Shown in pieces: positions 26,857 to 34,846 of a DNA stretch of 36,099 bases. The position numbers and the translations under genes were made by a program. The notes beneath the pieces were generated by a model. The model searched no databases. It was not told where the DNA came from and worked only from the letters and a program-made list of their open reading frames with translations. The first letter of the stretch is position 1. Each line of letters opens with the position of its first letter. Source of the DNA: Halarsenatibacter silvermanii (GTDB lineage Bacteria > Bacillota > Halanaerobiia > Halanaerobiales > Halarsenatibacteraceae); the NCBI RefSeq assembly GCF_900103135.1, contig NZ_FNGO01000025.1:1-36099 (forward strand), given 5' to 3'.

Positions 26857-27225
26857 TTAATCAGTTTCCTCTCGGAGCTGTTCGATCCTATCTCTGACAG
26901 CGTCCAGCTGATCTTCCAGATCCTCAGCAGTCCTTTTTAAATTTTTTAGTTCTGTCTTTTTGGCCTCTTCTTCAGTCAGCTGAGTACTAACAAAAGGTGA
27001 CTTTCTAACCCGTCCAGCCGGCGGACCAGCGGGTCCTGCAGTTCCTCTTCCTGCAGTTCCTCTTCTTCTACCACCCCGACCACCTCTAAATCCTCTGGCC
27101 AATCCCAATCCCTGGCCAGCACCAGAATTAACATAACCGGGTACATTAAAACCTGCACAATAGCCTGCACCTCGTCCGGTCATTTCGCCTAAACCATCAG
27201 GTCCTGTACCATCTCCGCGTGGCAT
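26857..27225 (-). CDS. DUF5320 family protein
   Basis: The 122-residue protein opens with 'MPRGDGTGPDGLGEMTGRGA' and 'GYCAGFNVPGYVNS', the DUF5320 signature. A Gly/Arg-rich middle includes the duplicated GTAGRGTAG, and the C-terminal 40 residues form a charged coiled coil ('LKNLKRTAEDLEDQLDAVRD'). Function is unknown, but the family is often found beside NifX-like and MinD/ferredoxin genes in anaerobes, as here. It is the first gene of the operon, with AAGGAGGGG before the ATG and a near-consensus promoter 40-70 bp upstream. Confidence 0.85.
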   Translation of the reverse strand: MPRGDGTGPDGLGEMTGRGAGYCAGFNVPGYVNSGAGQGLGLARGFRGGRGGRRRGTAGRGTAGPAGPPAGRVRKSPFVSTQLTEEEAKKTELKNLKRTAEDLEDQLDAVRDRIEQLREETD

Positions 27226-27265
27226 AATAACCCCTCCTTTTTGAGCATTTATTCATTTCAACTTT

Positions 27266-27294
27266 ATTCTAACATAGTTATAATCATATGTCAA
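27266..27294 (-). promoter_or_regulatory. sigma-A type promoter of the DUF5320-NifX-MinD operon
   Basis: On the minus strand consensus TTGACA (27294-27289) and TAGAAT (27271-27266) are 17 bp apart, about 40 bp before the start of the first gene. The T-tract of the preceding terminator overlaps the -35 box. Confidence 0.8.
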
Positions 27295-27329
27295 AAAACA
27301 AAAAAGGACCATGAGCTCCCTCATGATCC
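27292..27329 (-). terminator. intrinsic terminator downstream of the HD-GYP gene
   Basis: A 10-bp stem (GGATCATGAG with CTCATGGTCC, one T-G wobble) with a 4-base loop is followed by TTTTTTGTTTTTTG on the minus strand. It ends transcripts entering from the HD-GYP gene about 230 bp upstream. The gap 27226-27561 otherwise contains the promoter and a plus-strand open frame I could not identify. Confidence 0.85.
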
Positions 27330-27561
27330 CTGGCTTAACAGCAGTATAAATATATCAGAAATTTCCGCCCTCACATTTAAGCGATCGATAGTGTTTTGTG
27401 CACTGTTTCTGACTAATCAAACAGATAAGGATATTGATTTTATATCAGGCGGTAAGAATATTCGGGTATTATACAGGAAATTCAGGGGAGGCATTTTGGA
27501 GGGAGAAATTAAAAAACTGGAGGATTTTATCCCCCGGATTAAATTTCATTAAGATCTTCCT

Positions 27562-28650
27562 TCAGTTGTTGGAGATCACCTGAACTATTTCTCGTTCGGA
27601 AGTGAAAAGATTGATGAATTTACCCGCTGTTTCCACAATTTTTTGCTCGGGCTTGTTGGGAGGGTCATAGATTACTCTGCCTACTTTACCGTTATCAAGT
27701 TTTACCCTGGCTTCACTGTGAAATCCGACCATGTTTTCTCTAAATATATCGCAAAGCTCTTCATCGAAACTATTTGCCTGTTCCTGGCTTAAGTGTTTAA
27801 TAACTTTAAAAGAAGGTTTTTCATCATTATATACTGTTTTGGAAACAGCTGCATCATAAACATCAATGATGGCTAAAATTCTGCCATAAAGAGGGATATT
27901 ATGACCCTGTAATTTGAGAGGATAACCGCTGCCATCACAGCATTGATGGTGGGTTAAAATTCCCTGAACAGCTTTTTCTTTTAGGACTGGACACTCCTTA
28001 GCTATTTTGTAACCTTCATGAGCATGTTTTTTTACTTCAGCAAATTCTCCCGGTGTCAGAGCATCCTCCTTATTTAAAATATCATAGGGAACCTCAATTT
28101 TTCCGATATCATGCAGTAATCCCGCCATGATAAGCTGTTTTTTGTCCCCATCTTTCATCCCCAGCCAGTCGGCAAACATACTGGCCAAAATACTCACATC
28201 TAAAGAATGATGATACAGATAGTTATCTGGGTCCTGGATTGTACTAAATAAATTAACTAATTCCTGTTGGGCGCCTTCTTTTTCCTGCAAATCTTTAACT
28301 TTGTAAAACATTTTTACGAGCTGATCTGTGTCTATTTTTCTTTGTTGTCTGGTTTTGGAAAATAAATTTCGTGATTCATCGGAAGCTTCCTGATATTTTT
28401 CCTTGATTTCTTCTATTTTTTTAATATTATCGCTGCGTTTTTCCTTGCTTTCTTTTTCCACCGTTACCGACTTAATTCCATGTCTGTCCAGTAATTCAAT
28501 AAATTTTTCATTCAAAATTGTTCCTGCTGGAACCAATATACCTCCATACTCATTTTTGACATTATCGGCCAGCTTCATGCCAGGCTTCAGTTTAAGTGTT
28601 GGAACTGTTTTTTGGCGAAGGTTAATTGCATTTTCTCTATTCTCTCTCAT
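27562..28650 (-). CDS. HD-GYP cyclic-di-GMP phosphodiesterase
   Basis: The 362-residue protein has an N-terminal beta domain ('LKLKPGMKLADNVKNEYGGI' then 'LVPAGTIL') common in HD-GYP proteins, a helical linker, and a complete HD-GYP domain: H180-D181 in 'LLHDIGK' and HH234-235 with DGSGYP at 239-244. Two adjacent cysteines (237-238) sit inside the GYP motif where relatives usually have E-R/K-W. The C-terminal 60 residues form a small beta domain ('RVKLDNGKVGRVIYDPP'). It has no GGDEF domain, so it should only degrade c-di-GMP. The start is ATG 28650 with AAGGTGA upstream; GTG 28662 is part of that site. A good promoter precedes it and a terminator follows. Confidence 0.9.
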   Translation of the reverse strand: MRENRENAINLRQKTVPTLKLKPGMKLADNVKNEYGGILVPAGTILNEKFIELLDRHGIKSVTVEKESKEKRSDNIKKIEEIKEKYQEASDESRNLFSKTRQQRKIDTDQLVKMFYKVKDLQEKEGAQQELVNLFSTIQDPDNYLYHHSLDVSILASMFADWLGMKDGDKKQLIMAGLLHDIGKIEVPYDILNKEDALTPGEFAEVKKHAHEGYKIAKECPVLKEKAVQGILTHHQCCDGSGYPLKLQGHNIPLYGRILAIIDVYDAAVSKTVYNDEKPSFKVIKHLSQEQANSFDEELCDIFRENMVGFHSEARVKLDNGKVGRVIYDPPNKPEQKIVETAGKFINLFTSEREIVQVISNN

Positions 28651-28714
28651 AACGGTAATCACCTTTAATTTGTGTGATCTTTTTATTGTGCGAATTATTG
28701 CTCTTTATGGCACT

Positions 28715-28743
28715 ATAGTAGCAAATTTATATAACAAAATCAA
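28715..28743 (-). promoter_or_regulatory. promoter of the HD-GYP gene
   Basis: On the minus strand TTGATT (28743-28738) and TACTAT (28720-28715) are 17 bp apart, about 65 bp before the start. Confidence 0.65.
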
Positions 28744-28760
28744 GCAAATATGATTTAAAT

Positions 28761-28792
28761 AAAAAAGCTGGCAGCCCGCCAGGACTACCAGC
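28761..28792 (-). terminator. intrinsic terminator of the ribose operon
   Basis: On the minus strand an 11-bp stem (GCTGGTAGTCC with GGGCTGCCAGC, two T-G wobbles) with a 4-base loop is followed by TTTTTT. It lies 58 bp past the rbsB stop and just upstream of the HD-GYP promoter. Confidence 0.88.
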
Positions 28793-28849
28793 CAATGTAA
28801 AAATATAATTAAATTTAATCACTAAAAGCTTAATCTGTATCTGTCAGGA

Positions 28850-29737
28850 TTACTGGGTGATCAATTCAAGTGGTACTGGGACGAATTCATCAACTTCTTC
28901 ACCATCTAGCAATTGAACTGCCATTTCAACAGTCAGTCTTCCCATTTCTTCTGGCTGCTGAGCAATTGTAGCCTCCAAAGTGCCATCTTCAATTGCTGTT
29001 AAAGCATCATCAATTGCGTCAAAACCAACAACCATAATCTCATCAGTTAAACCGGCAGCATCAATAGCCTCAATTGCACCTAAGGCCATTTCATCATTAT
29101 GAGCAAAAACAGCGTCGATATCTTCGTGGGCTTCTAATAAATCCTCCATTACACTCATACCTTCAGATCTACTAAAATCAGCAGGCTGACTGTCAATTAT
29201 TTCTATGCCTTCAATTTCATCCATAACTTCATTGAATCCTTCGCCTCTTTCTCTTGCTGCAGAGGTGCCAGGAACACCCTCAAGTTCAATTAATCTACCT
29301 TCATTTTCTAACTGATCAGCTATATATTCTGCTGCCATCATGCCACCTTCAACATTATCGGAAGCAATGTGAGCTGTCACATCTGTTTCAGCACCCCTGT
29401 CAACAGTTATAACTGGAATATTCATCATATCAGCTTCTTCAATAGCAGGCACTATTGCATCTCCATCTACCGGGTTTATAGCAACTAAGTCCATTCCCTG
29501 AATAACTAAGTCCTCAACACTATTCATCTGAGTTGCAGCATCATCACCAGCATCAACAACAGTCAAATTAACTCCTAATTCTTCTGCAGTCTCTTCAGCT
29601 CCATCAGCTAAATCAACAAAGAATGGGTTTTCAAGAGTTGAAATTGCAAGACCAACATCATAAGCCTCAGCAGTACCAGCAAAGCCTGCCACCATCATGA
29701 ATGCCATTATGACAATCAGAGAAACTACCTTTTTCAT
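28850..29737 (-). CDS. rbsB: periplasmic ribose-binding protein
   Basis: The 295-residue exported protein has a signal peptide ending AEA at residue 25, then the type I sugar-binding fold: 'VGLAISTLENPFFVDLADGA', 'AINPVDGDAIVPAI' and 'AVFAHNDEMALGAIEA'. There is no lipobox cysteine, so it should be soluble in a periplasm rather than a lipoprotein, which argues for an outer membrane. The mature protein is very rich in D and E with few K or R, as for exported proteins of halophiles. It is the last gene of the rbs operon, 43 bp after rbsC; the gap and a strong GGGGGT site may raise its level. Ribose is inferred from the operon partners. Confidence 0.92.
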   Translation of the reverse strand: MKKVVSLIVIMAFMMVAGFAGTAEAYDVGLAISTLENPFFVDLADGAEETAEELGVNLTVVDAGDDAATQMNSVEDLVIQGMDLVAINPVDGDAIVPAIEEADMMNIPVITVDRGAETDVTAHIASDNVEGGMMAAEYIADQLENEGRLIELEGVPGTSAARERGEGFNEVMDEIEGIEIIDSQPADFSRSEGMSVMEDLLEAHEDIDAVFAHNDEMALGAIEAIDAAGLTDEIMVVGFDAIDDALTAIEDGTLEATIAQQPEEMGRLTVEMAVQLLDGEEVDEFVPVPLELITQ

Positions 29738-29780
29738 TTAATATTACCCCCTTTAAAATTATAGAGCTATCTATATTATC

Positions 29781-30752
29781 TTAGTCCCGGTGCTGAATAC
29801 TATCCAGCAAGACCGCGACCAAAATAACCAATCCCTTTGCCACTTCTTGATAAAAAGAAGCGACACCTAACAGATTAAGACTATTATTCAAAACTCCAAT
29901 TATTAAAGCGCCTATCAAAGTTCCACCTACAGTACCTTTACCTCCCACCAGGCTGGTACCACCTAAAACTACCATTGCGATAACATCAAGCTCATAGGCA
30001 ACACCTGCTGTCGGTTGAGCTGAATTAAGCCTGGAGATCAATATAACTCCACTTACTGCAGATAAAAAGCCACTGATCGCATAAACTAAAATTTTAACCC
30101 TATCGGTATTAATGCCAGCCAGTCTGGCGGCTTTTTTATTGCCACCAACAGCATAGATATACCTGCCAAAAGTGGTTTTATTTAAGACCAAATAGCCAAT
30201 AATAAGTATAACTGTAAATATAATTACCGGAATCGGAACCCTGCCAACCCTGCCTCCACCAATTCTTCTAAAAGCAAGGTCAAATCCGGAAATAGGCCTG
30301 CCACCAGTATAGACCAGTGTTAAACCCCTGGCAATACTCATCATCGCCAGAGTCACTATAAAATCAGGAAGTTTGGCCTTGGAAATCATCAGACCATTGA
30401 AAAGCCCGAGAGCAGTTCCTACAGCAAGACCAGTTAAAACTGCCAGAAAAATACTTATATCGCCATGAACCATCATACCTGCAGTCACAGCACCACTTAA
30501 AGCCATTAACGAACCGACTGAAAGGTCAATGCCCTGGGCCAGAATAACCATAGTCATTCCGACTGCCATAATCCCCATAATTGAAACCTGACGAAATATA
30601 TTTAAAATATTTGGCAATGTCAAAAAACGATCACTTAAAAATGACATTACTATAACCATCGCCATCAGACCAACACCGGCTTTAAATTTATCTAAAAATT
30701 GCAAAATAAATTCTTTGTATTTACTGCTTGACTCATCATTTGCGTTTCCCAC
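29781..30752 (-). CDS. rbsC: ribose ABC transporter permease
   Basis: The 323-residue polytopic protein has eight to ten hydrophobic helices and family signatures 'MAVGMTMVILAQGIDLSVGS' and 'MVVLGGTSLVGGKGTVGGTL', the loop that contacts RbsA. The start is GTG at 30752, sharing one base with the rbsA stop (TAGTG), after AGGAGG. The first 18 residues are polar. Confidence 0.93.
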   Translation of the reverse strand: MGNANDESSSKYKEFILQFLDKFKAGVGLMAMVIVMSFLSDRFLTLPNILNIFRQVSIMGIMAVGMTMVILAQGIDLSVGSLMALSGAVTAGMMVHGDISIFLAVLTGLAVGTALGLFNGLMISKAKLPDFIVTLAMMSIARGLTLVYTGGRPISGFDLAFRRIGGGRVGRVPIPVIIFTVILIIGYLVLNKTTFGRYIYAVGGNKKAARLAGINTDRVKILVYAISGFLSAVSGVILISRLNSAQPTAGVAYELDVIAMVVLGGTSLVGGKGTVGGTLIGALIIGVLNNSLNLLGVASFYQEVAKGLVILVAVLLDSIQHRD

Positions 30753-32245
30753 TATGAACTACCTCCTGTCGCCAAACTCATTATCTTTTCCTGAGTAGCT
30801 TCATCACCGTCAATTATCCCCTGAAGCTTTCCTTTATAAACAACACCAATTCTTGAAGTTAAATTTAAAATCTCTGGCAATTCAGAAGAGATAAATATAA
30901 TAGTTACACCTTCAGAAGCAAGCTCTTTTATTAACTTATAAATCTCATGCTTTGCACCAACATCTATTCCTCTGGTCGGCTCATCCATAATTATTAATTT
31001 AGGATCAGTCGAAAGAACTCTACCTAATATCACTTTCTGCTGATTGCCACCACTTAAATTTTTAATTAATTTCCAGGGACCAGGGGTTCTGACATCTAAT
31101 TTAGAAATGAAATCCTTAACCAGGTTTTTCTCTTTTCTCTTTGAAATAACACCTTTTACAAAAGTCAATTGTTCAAGAATCGACAGGCTCATATTTTCTC
31201 CGACTGAAAGCTCAGGTATCAGCCCTTCTTCTTTTCTATTTTCAGTTAGATAATAAACTCCATTGTCAATCGCATCACCAGGAGATTGAATATCCAGCTT
31301 TTTACCCTCTAGATAAATATCGCCAGTTCTCTTTTTATAAATACCGTATATAGCCCTGGCAATCTCAGAACGTCCAGCTCCCATCAAACCTGCCAGGCCA
31401 AATATTTCTCCTTTATTCACCTCAAAAGAGACATCTTCTATCAGGTCTGGAACAGACAGATTTTTAACCTCAAAAATAGGCTGGCCATCATCCATTTTAA
31501 AATCTGGAAATCTATCCTCAACATCCCGTCCTACCATCTGCCTGACAATCTCGTCTCTATTAGTATCGGCTACAGCCTGCTCCTTAACTTTATAACCATC
31601 TCTTAAAACCGTTACTCTATCGCAGATTTCAAAAATCTCTTCAAGGTGATGCGAGATATAAATAATCCCGATCCCCTCTTCTTTTAGATCCTCAATCAAA
31701 TCAAAAAGAATTTTAACCTCCTGCTGGGAAAGTGAGGAAGTCGGCTCATCCATAGCAATAATTTCAGCATCCTGGGAGATTGCTCTGGCAATTTCAACCA
31801 TCTGCTGTTTACCGATGGTCAGGTTTTTAATTTTTTTATTAATATTTATCTCTATACCCATATCTGCAAAAATTTCCTTAGTATCAGTCTTCAACTTTCT
31901 CTTATTTATCCAGCCCCGACCAGGCTCCCTGCCTAAAAAAACATTCTCAGCCACAGTTAACTCAGGTATTAATTCTAGCTCTTGATGAATAATTGCCAGC
32001 CCGGACTTCTGAGCCTCTGCTGGCTTACTAAATCTAACTTCTTTACCCTTATAAATTATTTTTCCTTCTTCATAATCAGGATGGATTCCAGTCAAAACTT
32101 TCATCAATGTTGACTTTCCGGCACCATTCTCACCAACCAATGCATGAACTTCACCTTTGTCTATATTAAAATCAACCCCTGAAAGAGCCTGGACACCAGG
32201 AAAGCTCTTGCTAATATTTTTCATTTCCAGTAATTTATCAGCCAT
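30752..32245 (-). CDS. rbsA: ribose ABC transporter ATP-binding protein
   Basis: The 497-residue protein has two ABC domains. The first has Walker A GENGAGKST (38-46), signature 'LTIGKQQMVEIARA' and 'IIAMDEPTSSL'. The second has the degenerate Walker A 'GLMGAGRSE', signature 'LSGGNQQKVILGR' and 'LIIMDEPTRGIDVGA'. This asymmetry is normal for RbsA-type proteins. The start is ATG 32245, overlapping the rbsD stop by one base (TAATG) with GGGGTGA upstream; a longer frame to 32293 lies inside rbsD. Confidence 0.95.
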   Translation of the reverse strand: MADKLLEMKNISKSFPGVQALSGVDFNIDKGEVHALVGENGAGKSTLMKVLTGIHPDYEEGKIIYKGKEVRFSKPAEAQKSGLAIIHQELELIPELTVAENVFLGREPGRGWINKRKLKTDTKEIFADMGIEININKKIKNLTIGKQQMVEIARAISQDAEIIAMDEPTSSLSQQEVKILFDLIEDLKEEGIGIIYISHHLEEIFEICDRVTVLRDGYKVKEQAVADTNRDEIVRQMVGRDVEDRFPDFKMDDGQPIFEVKNLSVPDLIEDVSFEVNKGEIFGLAGLMGAGRSEIARAIYGIYKKRTGDIYLEGKKLDIQSPGDAIDNGVYYLTENRKEEGLIPELSVGENMSLSILEQLTFVKGVISKRKEKNLVKDFISKLDVRTPGPWKLIKNLSGGNQQKVILGRVLSTDPKLIIMDEPTRGIDVGAKHEIYKLIKELASEGVTIIFISSELPEILNLTSRIGVVYKGKLQGIIDGDEATQEKIMSLATGGSS

Positions 32246-32643
32246 TAAAAAGTCACCCCGGCGACCAATACAATATTGGCATAAGGTGAACATTCACCTG
32301 TTCGAATCACTGCTCTGCAGTCTTCAGTAAGCCTCTTAAATTCTTTATGACTAATATACTCTGGTTCGATCTCTGCAGGAAGTATTTTCAGTGTTTCATC
32401 TAAAATCCTCGGATTTTCAGCCTTTATATCTTCAGCCATTATCCCGGCCTCAATCTGATATTCAGATAAAACAGCTTTTAAAGTTCCTATAAAACCTGGC
32501 AGCCCGCAGCTTACCGCCAGATCAATCTTTTCAACTCTATCAGGAACTGGCAGCCCGGCATCTGCAATAACTATCTTATCTTTATGGCCTAAATCTGCAA
32601 TCAGTCCACTTAAATAACTATTCAATAACTCTCCTCTTTTCAT
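32245..32643 (-). CDS. rbsD: D-ribose pyranase
   Basis: The 132-residue protein interconverts the beta-pyran and furan forms of ribose for RbsK. Signatures are 'LIADLGHKDKIVIADAGLPV' with the catalytic His20, 'IDLAVSCGLPGF' and the C-terminal 'RTGECSPYANIVLVAGV'. Length is typical. It begins 15 bp after the rbsK stop with GGAGGT nearby. Confidence 0.94.
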   Translation of the reverse strand: MKRGELLNSYLSGLIADLGHKDKIVIADAGLPVPDRVEKIDLAVSCGLPGFIGTLKAVLSEYQIEAGIMAEDIKAENPRILDETLKILPAEIEPEYISHKEFKRLTEDCRAVIRTGECSPYANIVLVAGVTF

Positions 32644-32658
32644 CTCACAGACCTCCTA

Positions 32659-33561
32659 TCATTCAGATCTGGAACTTAAAAATTCAGCAAATTCCTCGCT
32701 GGTAAATAATGAACTCTGGGCACCGGGCCGACTAACTGCTGCTGAACCATAATAAATGCCCTCTCGAATAGCCTCTTCAAGACCAAACCCTTTGTTCAAC
32801 GCTACTGCAAAGGCCCCAGCCAGAGCATCACCAGCTGCTGTCGTATCAACAACATCAATCTCAGGAGCAGTAAAATTCTTTATACCTTTATCATTTGCCA
32901 GTACTGCTCCATTACCACCTAATGTTAAAATTATATTCTTAACACCTCTTTTCAATAACTGGCTGCAGCCCTCTTCAATTTCTGTTGTGCCAGTCAACCT
33001 CTCTAATTCATTCTTGTTCGGCAATAGATAATCGACCCGGTTCAAAAGCTCATCTGGCAATTTTTGGGCAGGGGCAGGGTCTAAAATTACTGTAGTACCA
33101 GCTTCTGCAGCAAGCCTGGCAGCCTCAGTTACAGCTTCGAGTGGAATTTCAAGCTGAAACAGCAAAATCTCAGCATCCTTAATTCTTTCAGCCACAGAAC
33201 AAATATCACCACTATCAAGGGTTCCATTGGCACCAGGAATAATTGTTATGTGGTTCTCACCATCATCAGTAACAAAGATATGGGCCGTCCCGGTCTCAAT
33301 ATCTGTAGTAATCAACTCCGTCTTAACACCCTGCCGATTTAAATTATCCTCTAAAGTCTGGCCAATATCATCAGCACCTCTGGCCCCAATGAATAGTGGG
33401 CTGGCACCTAAAAGGCCTGCTGCCGCTGCCTGATTGGCACCTTTTCCCCCGGAGTGCCTGGTAAAACTCTTGCCACTAATTGTTTCTCCAGGTTCAGGCA
33501 GTCTATAGCAATTAACAACAAAGTCCATGTTCATCGAACCAACTATTACTATCTCAGCCAT
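32659..33561 (-). CDS. rbsK: ribokinase
   Basis: The 300-residue PfkB-family kinase phosphorylates ribose to ribose 5-phosphate. N-terminal 'GSMNMDFVVNCYRLPEPGET' and 'GGKGANQAAAAG' bind the sugar. The C-terminal 'DTTAAGDALAGAFA' is the anion-hole and catalytic-Asp motif, with A where most ribokinases have G (DTTGAGD). It lies 12 bp after rbsR. Confidence 0.94.
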   Translation of the reverse strand: MAEIVIVGSMNMDFVVNCYRLPEPGETISGKSFTRHSGGKGANQAAAAGLLGASPLFIGARGADDIGQTLEDNLNRQGVKTELITTDIETGTAHIFVTDDGENHITIIPGANGTLDSGDICSVAERIKDAEILLFQLEIPLEAVTEAARLAAEAGTTVILDPAPAQKLPDELLNRVDYLLPNKNELERLTGTTEIEEGCSQLLKRGVKNIILTLGGNGAVLANDKGIKNFTAPEIDVVDTTAAGDALAGAFAVALNKGFGLEEAIREGIYYGSAAVSRPGAQSSLFTSEEFAEFLSSRSE

Positions 33562-33573
33562 AGCTTTCCTCCT

Positions 33574-34611
33574 CTAAACCCTTGAAGTAGAGCCTCTTTT
33601 AACCAACTGTGTCTCAAGAATCTGGTCATTAAAGAGGTTATCTCTATCCAGACTCCCTTTTTCCTGCTTAATCTCAATCAATTCAATCAACAACTCACTG
33701 GCCTTCCTGCCCAACTTATATTTCGGCTGGGCCATTGTTGTCAGAGCAGGATAAACAAGATTGGAAATTGAAATATTATCATGGCCTACTAAAACTATAT
33801 CTTCAGGCACTTTAATGCCTTTTTGGCGACAGGCTTCGAGAACTCCTATAGCCATCATATCATTAGCTGCAAAAATTGCTTCAGGCAAGCTGCCTTTCTC
33901 AGTAATTTTCTTCAAGGCATCATACCCGGCTCTCTTACTAAAATCACCTTCGAAAATCATATCTTGATTAAAACTAAAATTATTAGCTAAAATAGCCTTC
34001 CTGTAGCCATTCTTGCGTTCCCGTCCTGGCACAGTCTGCAGATCACCTGTAATATGGGCTATCCTCTTATAACCCTCATCGATTAAAAACTGAACAGCTT
34101 TATAGGCAGATTTTTTATTATCAACCATTACCGCCGGATATCTGGAATCTGGTATCTTCCGATCTAACTGAACAACCGGTATCTTTTTATCCTCCAGACG
34201 CTTTAAAATATCTTTATTTGCTAGTGAAAGTGAGACAATCAATCCATCAACACTTTTTTGCAGCATTAAATCAATAACTTCTTTCTCTCTTTTTAGTTTA
34301 TTATCTGTACTTGAAAAAATTACAGAATAAGAGCTGTCCTGAGCTTGATCCTCAACACCTCTGGCTACTTCAGGAAAATACGGATTATTTATATCGGGAA
34401 TTATCAGCCCAATCGAATAAGTCTGATTAATAACTAAACTTCTGGCCATGCCATTTGGTCTGTAATTGGATTCTTTAATGACTTTTAAAACTTTCGCCCT
34501 GGTTGCATCCTTCACGTCAGGTTTATCATTTAAGACCCGGGAAACAGTAGTAACTGAAACACCGGATTTTTCAGCGATATCTTTTATTGTGATATTATTT
34601 CCCTCTGTCAT
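33574..34611 (-). CDS. rbsR: LacI-family repressor of the ribose operon
   Basis: The 345-residue repressor has an N-terminal LacI helix-turn-helix ('ITIKDIAEKSGVSVTTVSRV') with hinge helix 'YRPNGMARSLV', and a sugar-binding domain with 'GLIIPDINNPYFPEVARGVE' and 'AIFAANDMMAIGVLEACRQK'. It is the first gene of the operon and lies behind a 28-bp near-palindrome overlapping the promoter start, so it probably represses itself and the whole operon until ribose binds. AAGGTGA precedes the ATG. Confidence 0.92.
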   Translation of the reverse strand: MTEGNNITIKDIAEKSGVSVTTVSRVLNDKPDVKDATRAKVLKVIKESNYRPNGMARSLVINQTYSIGLIIPDINNPYFPEVARGVEDQAQDSSYSVIFSSTDNKLKREKEVIDLMLQKSVDGLIVSLSLANKDILKRLEDKKIPVVQLDRKIPDSRYPAVMVDNKKSAYKAVQFLIDEGYKRIAHITGDLQTVPGRERKNGYRKAILANNFSFNQDMIFEGDFSKRAGYDALKKITEKGSLPEAIFAANDMMAIGVLEACRQKGIKVPEDIVLVGHDNISISNLVYPALTTMAQPKYKLGRKASELLIELIEIKQEKGSLDRDNLFNDQILETQLVKRGSTSRV

Positions 34612-34677
34612 TTAAATCACCTTGCTTATGTAATTTAACCGGGAAACTCATAGAAAGTTATATCATCTCAAGCCCTA

Positions 34678-34705
34678 TTGAAAAGGTTACCGGTAACGTT
34701 TTCAA
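34678..34705. promoter_or_regulatory. RbsR operator
   Basis: A near-perfect 28-bp palindrome with 13 of 14 arm bases paired is built on TTGAAAA, GTTACCGGTAAC and TTTTCAA. The central CG step with flanking AAAC/GTTT is typical of LacI-family operators. It begins 5 bp downstream of the -10 box, so it covers the expected transcription start, and it lies 67 bp before rbsR. Confidence 0.88.
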
Positions 34706-34710
34706 TCACC

Positions 34711-34739
34711 ATAATATAATATTATAAATATTTTTTCAA
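34711..34739 (-). promoter_or_regulatory. promoter of the ribose operon
   Basis: On the minus strand TTGAAA (34739-34734) and TATTAT (34716-34711) are 17 bp apart in very AT-rich DNA, directly upstream of the operator. Confidence 0.75.
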
Positions 34740-34846
34740 GCTCAGTTTCCTCAACTATGGGAGATAATATTCGATTAATTCTTCTCAACATATCTTCCTT
34801 TTCCATTATTAGATGGGCTGGTGGGCTACAGGGTGCGAATATTTAC

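Noticed and set aside
27001-27070. Direct repeat CCTGCAGTTCCTCTT twice, possible regulatory repeat
   Set aside because: It encodes the duplicated GTAGR segment of the DUF5320 Gly-rich region and is explained by the protein repeat.
27241-27552. 103-codon plus-strand frame ending 'GEIKKLEDFIPRIKFH'
   Set aside because: The first half runs over the operon promoter and terminator and there is no ribosome site. The last 45 residues look protein-like and may be a remnant, but I cannot identify them.
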